From the NCBI RefSeq assembly GCF_016863035.1, contig NZ_BOOC01000043.1:22065-86064 (forward strand): 64,000 bases of DNA, in the 5' to 3' direction. This DNA is from Microbispora corallina (lineage in GTDB: Bacteria; Actinomycetota; Actinomycetes; Streptosporangiales; Streptosporangiaceae). Each line of letters opens with the position of its first letter. Position 1 is the stretch's first letter. This document shows, piece by piece, positions 62,765 through 64,000 of the stretch. The position numbers and the translations under genes were made by a program. The notes under the pieces were generated by a model. That model did no database searches. It was not told where the DNA came from and saw nothing but the letters and a program-made list of their open reading frames with translations.

Positions 62765-62850
62765 GGAGGATTCGCCTAGTTGGCCTAGGGCGCACGCTTG
62801 GAAAGCGTGTTGGGGGCAACCCCTCAGGAGTTCGAATCTCCTATCCTCCG
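62765..62850 (+). tRNA. tRNA-Ser (anticodon GGA)
   Basis: 86 bases. The acceptor stem is GGAGGAT with ATCCTCC and discriminator G at 62850. The anticodon stem-loop CACGCTTGGAAAGCGTG gives GGA, reading UCC and UCU. A long variable arm (TTGGGGGCAACCCCT) and the TTCGAAT T-loop confirm a serine tRNA. CCA is not encoded. Confidence 0.95.
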
Positions 62851-62868
62851 CGCATGGTTGAGGCAGAA

Positions 62869-62909
62869 ACGTAGCGGGGCCGGTCCCATCCAGACCGGCC
62901 CCGCTACGT
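62869..62909 (+). terminator. Strong terminator after tRNA-Ser
   Basis: ACGTAGCGGGGCCGGTC (62869-62885) pairs perfectly over 17 bases with GACCGGCCCCGCTACGT (62893-62909), with loop CCATCCA, and is followed by TGTTTGGG. It is the clearest intrinsic terminator in the window. Confidence 0.9.
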
Positions 62910-63051
62910 GTTTGGGTCTCGGTTGTGCTCCTCGTCGGGTGTGCCACGGAACTCCTCGCCACCACCGGCGCCATAGGGACCCTTCACAGCCCGCAACAGC
63001 AGAGCGGGATCGTTGCTCAGGTTGTCAGGTCGCCGGCGCCGGCGCAGGGCG

Positions 63052-63378
63052 TCACTTCTCGTCCGCTCCGGGTTCCGCGCTGATCGATTCCTGGTAGACG
63101 TCCGCGTAGGTTGGGGAGTCCTTGACCAGGTCGTCGCAGAACGCGGCGATGTCGGTACCGATGAGTTCCACGACTCCCTTGCCTGTGGCGACGCCCTCCT
63201 CGAAGAAGCCGACGATCCCGGGGAGCAGGGGCCCGTCAGGCAGGTTGATCGGTCCGACCTTGAACAGGTACTTCTGCATCTCCTTGTAGACGATCTGGTA
63301 GTCCGGCGGGAGAGCCTTGACTCGAGCCCCGTGCGCCCGCCACTGTTTCTTGCCCTCGATGATGTCGTGGATGCCCAC
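63052..63378 (-). CDS. DUF1048 protein, copy 2
   Basis: 108 aa. The DUF1048 pattern is clear: EGKKQWRAHGARVKALPPDYQIVYKEMQKYLFKVGP and GIVGFFEEGVATGKGVVELIGTDIAAFCDDLVK. It is a small helical cytoplasmic protein. It begins one base before the other DUF1048 gene ends, and both follow an ABC-2 permease gene, so the three are one operon. Such genes often go with PadR regulators, which are not in the window. Confidence 0.85.
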   Translation of the reverse strand: MGIHDIIEGKKQWRAHGARVKALPPDYQIVYKEMQKYLFKVGPINLPDGPLLPGIVGFFEEGVATGKGVVELIGTDIAAFCDDLVKDSPTYADVYQESISAEPGADEK

Positions 63379-63379
63379 G

Positions 63380-63736
63380 TCAGCCTCCCAGCCGGCTCAA
63401 TTTCCTTGCGACGTTCCTGTTCAACTCCTCGCGCCATCGATCGCGATACGTTCGAGCCCCTTCTCCACCGGCAAGCGCGGTACAGAAGCCTCGGATGTCC
63501 TCGCCGAGCACGTCGTGGACGCTCTGCCCGTCTGCCGCTGCTACTTCAAGCAGCCCCAAGGCCGCGTCGAGGATCGGCATCAGGTTGCGGCCGGTGAAGT
63601 CCCCATAGGGGAAAAGGTGGGCGATGATCTGTCCCCACGCCGCACGGTAGTCGGCCGGCAACGCCTCGGCACGGGCTTCGAACGCCTTCCAATCCCTGGT
63701 GAGATCGCTGCCTGTGACCTTCTCCCAGAAGTTCAT
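63380..63736 (-). CDS. DUF1048 protein, copy 1
   Basis: 118 aa from ATG 63736, which overlaps the permease stop (ATGA). NFWEKVTGSDLTRDWKAFEARAEALPADYRAAWGQIIAHLFPYGDFTGR is the DUF1048 N-terminus, and LLEVAAADGQSVHDVLGEDIRGFCTALAGG matches the second half. It is a paralogue of the next gene, with moderate divergence. Possibly it regulates or adapts the transporter; this is inference. Confidence 0.85.
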   Translation of the reverse strand: MNFWEKVTGSDLTRDWKAFEARAEALPADYRAAWGQIIAHLFPYGDFTGRNLMPILDAALGLLEVAAADGQSVHDVLGEDIRGFCTALAGGEGARTYRDRWREELNRNVARKLSRLGG

Positions 63737-64000
63737 CTCCCGCCCTCCTTGTTGCGGCGGTAGGTGGTCATGGCGAAGAGGTAGGCGACGATGAGGATGC
63801 CGATGCACCAGGCGAGGGCGATCCAGATGTCGGTGCCGACCGGCTGCTGCGCGAACAGGTTGCGGATGGCGTTGACGATCGAGGTCACGGGCTGGTTGTC
63901 GGCGAAGACGCGCACCACGGTGGGCATGGTTGTGGTGGGCACGAACGCCGAGCTGAGGAACGGCAGGAAGATGAGCGGATAGGAGAACGCGCTCGCCCCC
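63733..64000 (-). CDS. ABC-2 type transporter permease, C-terminal part
   Basis: The gene runs off the right edge of the window. The visible 88 residues contain SYPLIFLPFLSSAFVPTTTMP followed by FADNQPVTSIVNAIRNLF and a last membrane helix (IALAWCIGILIVAYLFAM). This pattern is that of DrrB-like export permeases, which expel drugs or other hydrophobic compounds with a partner ATPase. Its stop overlaps the first DUF1048 gene. Confidence 0.85.
   Translation of the reverse strand, partial: GASAFSYPLIFLPFLSSAFVPTTTMPTVVRVFADNQPVTSIVNAIRNLFAQQPVGTDIWIALAWCIGILIVAYLFAMTTYRRNKEGGR

Noticed and set aside
62765..62909. tRNA-Ser as the attachment site of an integrated element
   Set aside because: No integrase and no second copy of the tRNA end are present in the window.
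62904..63437. Minus-strand open frame overlapping the DUF1048 genes
   Set aside because: It overlaps two clear DUF1048 genes in another frame, and its tail runs into the tRNA terminator.

Overview
The window is 64 kb of very GC-rich DNA with strong third-position G/C bias, frequent GTG starts, many start-stop overlaps of the GTGA or ATGA type, and several families typical of Actinomycetota: an AfsR-type regulator, a membrane-anchored Ser/Thr kinase, an SCO5389-family protein, LytR-CpsA-Psr proteins, F420/LLM oxidoreductases, and the aspartokinase/asd block beside recR. A filamentous actinomycete, perhaps of the Streptosporangiales, fits best, but the genus is inferred and not proven. It looks like chromosomal sequence, with no plasmid or phage genes, no complete insertion sequence and no CRISPR array.

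Layout. 1-2.6 kb: start of a CPBP protease-like gene, a polysaccharide deacetylase lipoprotein and mannose-6-phosphate isomerase. 2.6-11.9 kb: an operon for uptake and hydrolysis of beta-mannosides (binding protein, two permeases, two ATPases of the oligopeptide type, GH2 beta-mannosidase) with a divergent LacI regulator and three copies of a shared operator. 12-16 kb: small hypothetical genes and an LCP cell-wall ligase. 16.2-20.3 kb: a sulfate ABC operon ending in a cysteine-free Rrf2 regulator, with a promoter and operator in front. 20.3-23.5 kb: a degenerate membrane kinase, a CooC/MinD-type ATPase behind a Zur-box-like palindrome, and an SCO5389-family gene. 23.5-26.9 kb: a membrane protein/histidine kinase/response regulator operon. 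27-31.2 kb: TetR, SDR and LLM genes divergent from a FAD monooxygenase. 31.4-38.4 kb: an acetyltransferase, a small secreted protein divergent from a large AfsR-type regulator, a two-domain methyltransferase and a double-CxxC protein. 38.4-44.3 kb: TetR, GNAT, HxlR, MBL hydrolase, SURF1, MarR/cupin and an amidohydrolase. 44.3-50.6 kb: a dipeptide-type ABC operon, a DUF1684 protein and a YkvA-like protein. 50.7-54.4 kb: esterase, LLM oxidoreductase, TetR and a secreted M15-like protein. 54.4-62.7 kb: a conserved housekeeping block (asd, ask, DUF5063, recR, ybaB, dnaX, SRP RNA) interrupted by an oppositely oriented GAF regulator. 62.7-64 kb: tRNA-Ser(GGA), two DUF1048 genes and the end of an ABC-2 permease.

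How parts work together. The mannoside operon plus manA gives a route from imported mannosides to mannose and, after a phosphorylation step not seen here, fructose-6-phosphate. The sulfate operon appears self-contained with its own regulator. Several divergent regulator-target pairs (LacI, TetR, MarR, AfsR) carry visible inverted repeats in their intergenic regions. The least explained items are the ATPase behind the Zur-like box, the kinase whose two key lysines are both arginine, and the GAF regulator that has a winged-helix-like segment where related activators have a sigma-54 AAA+ module.
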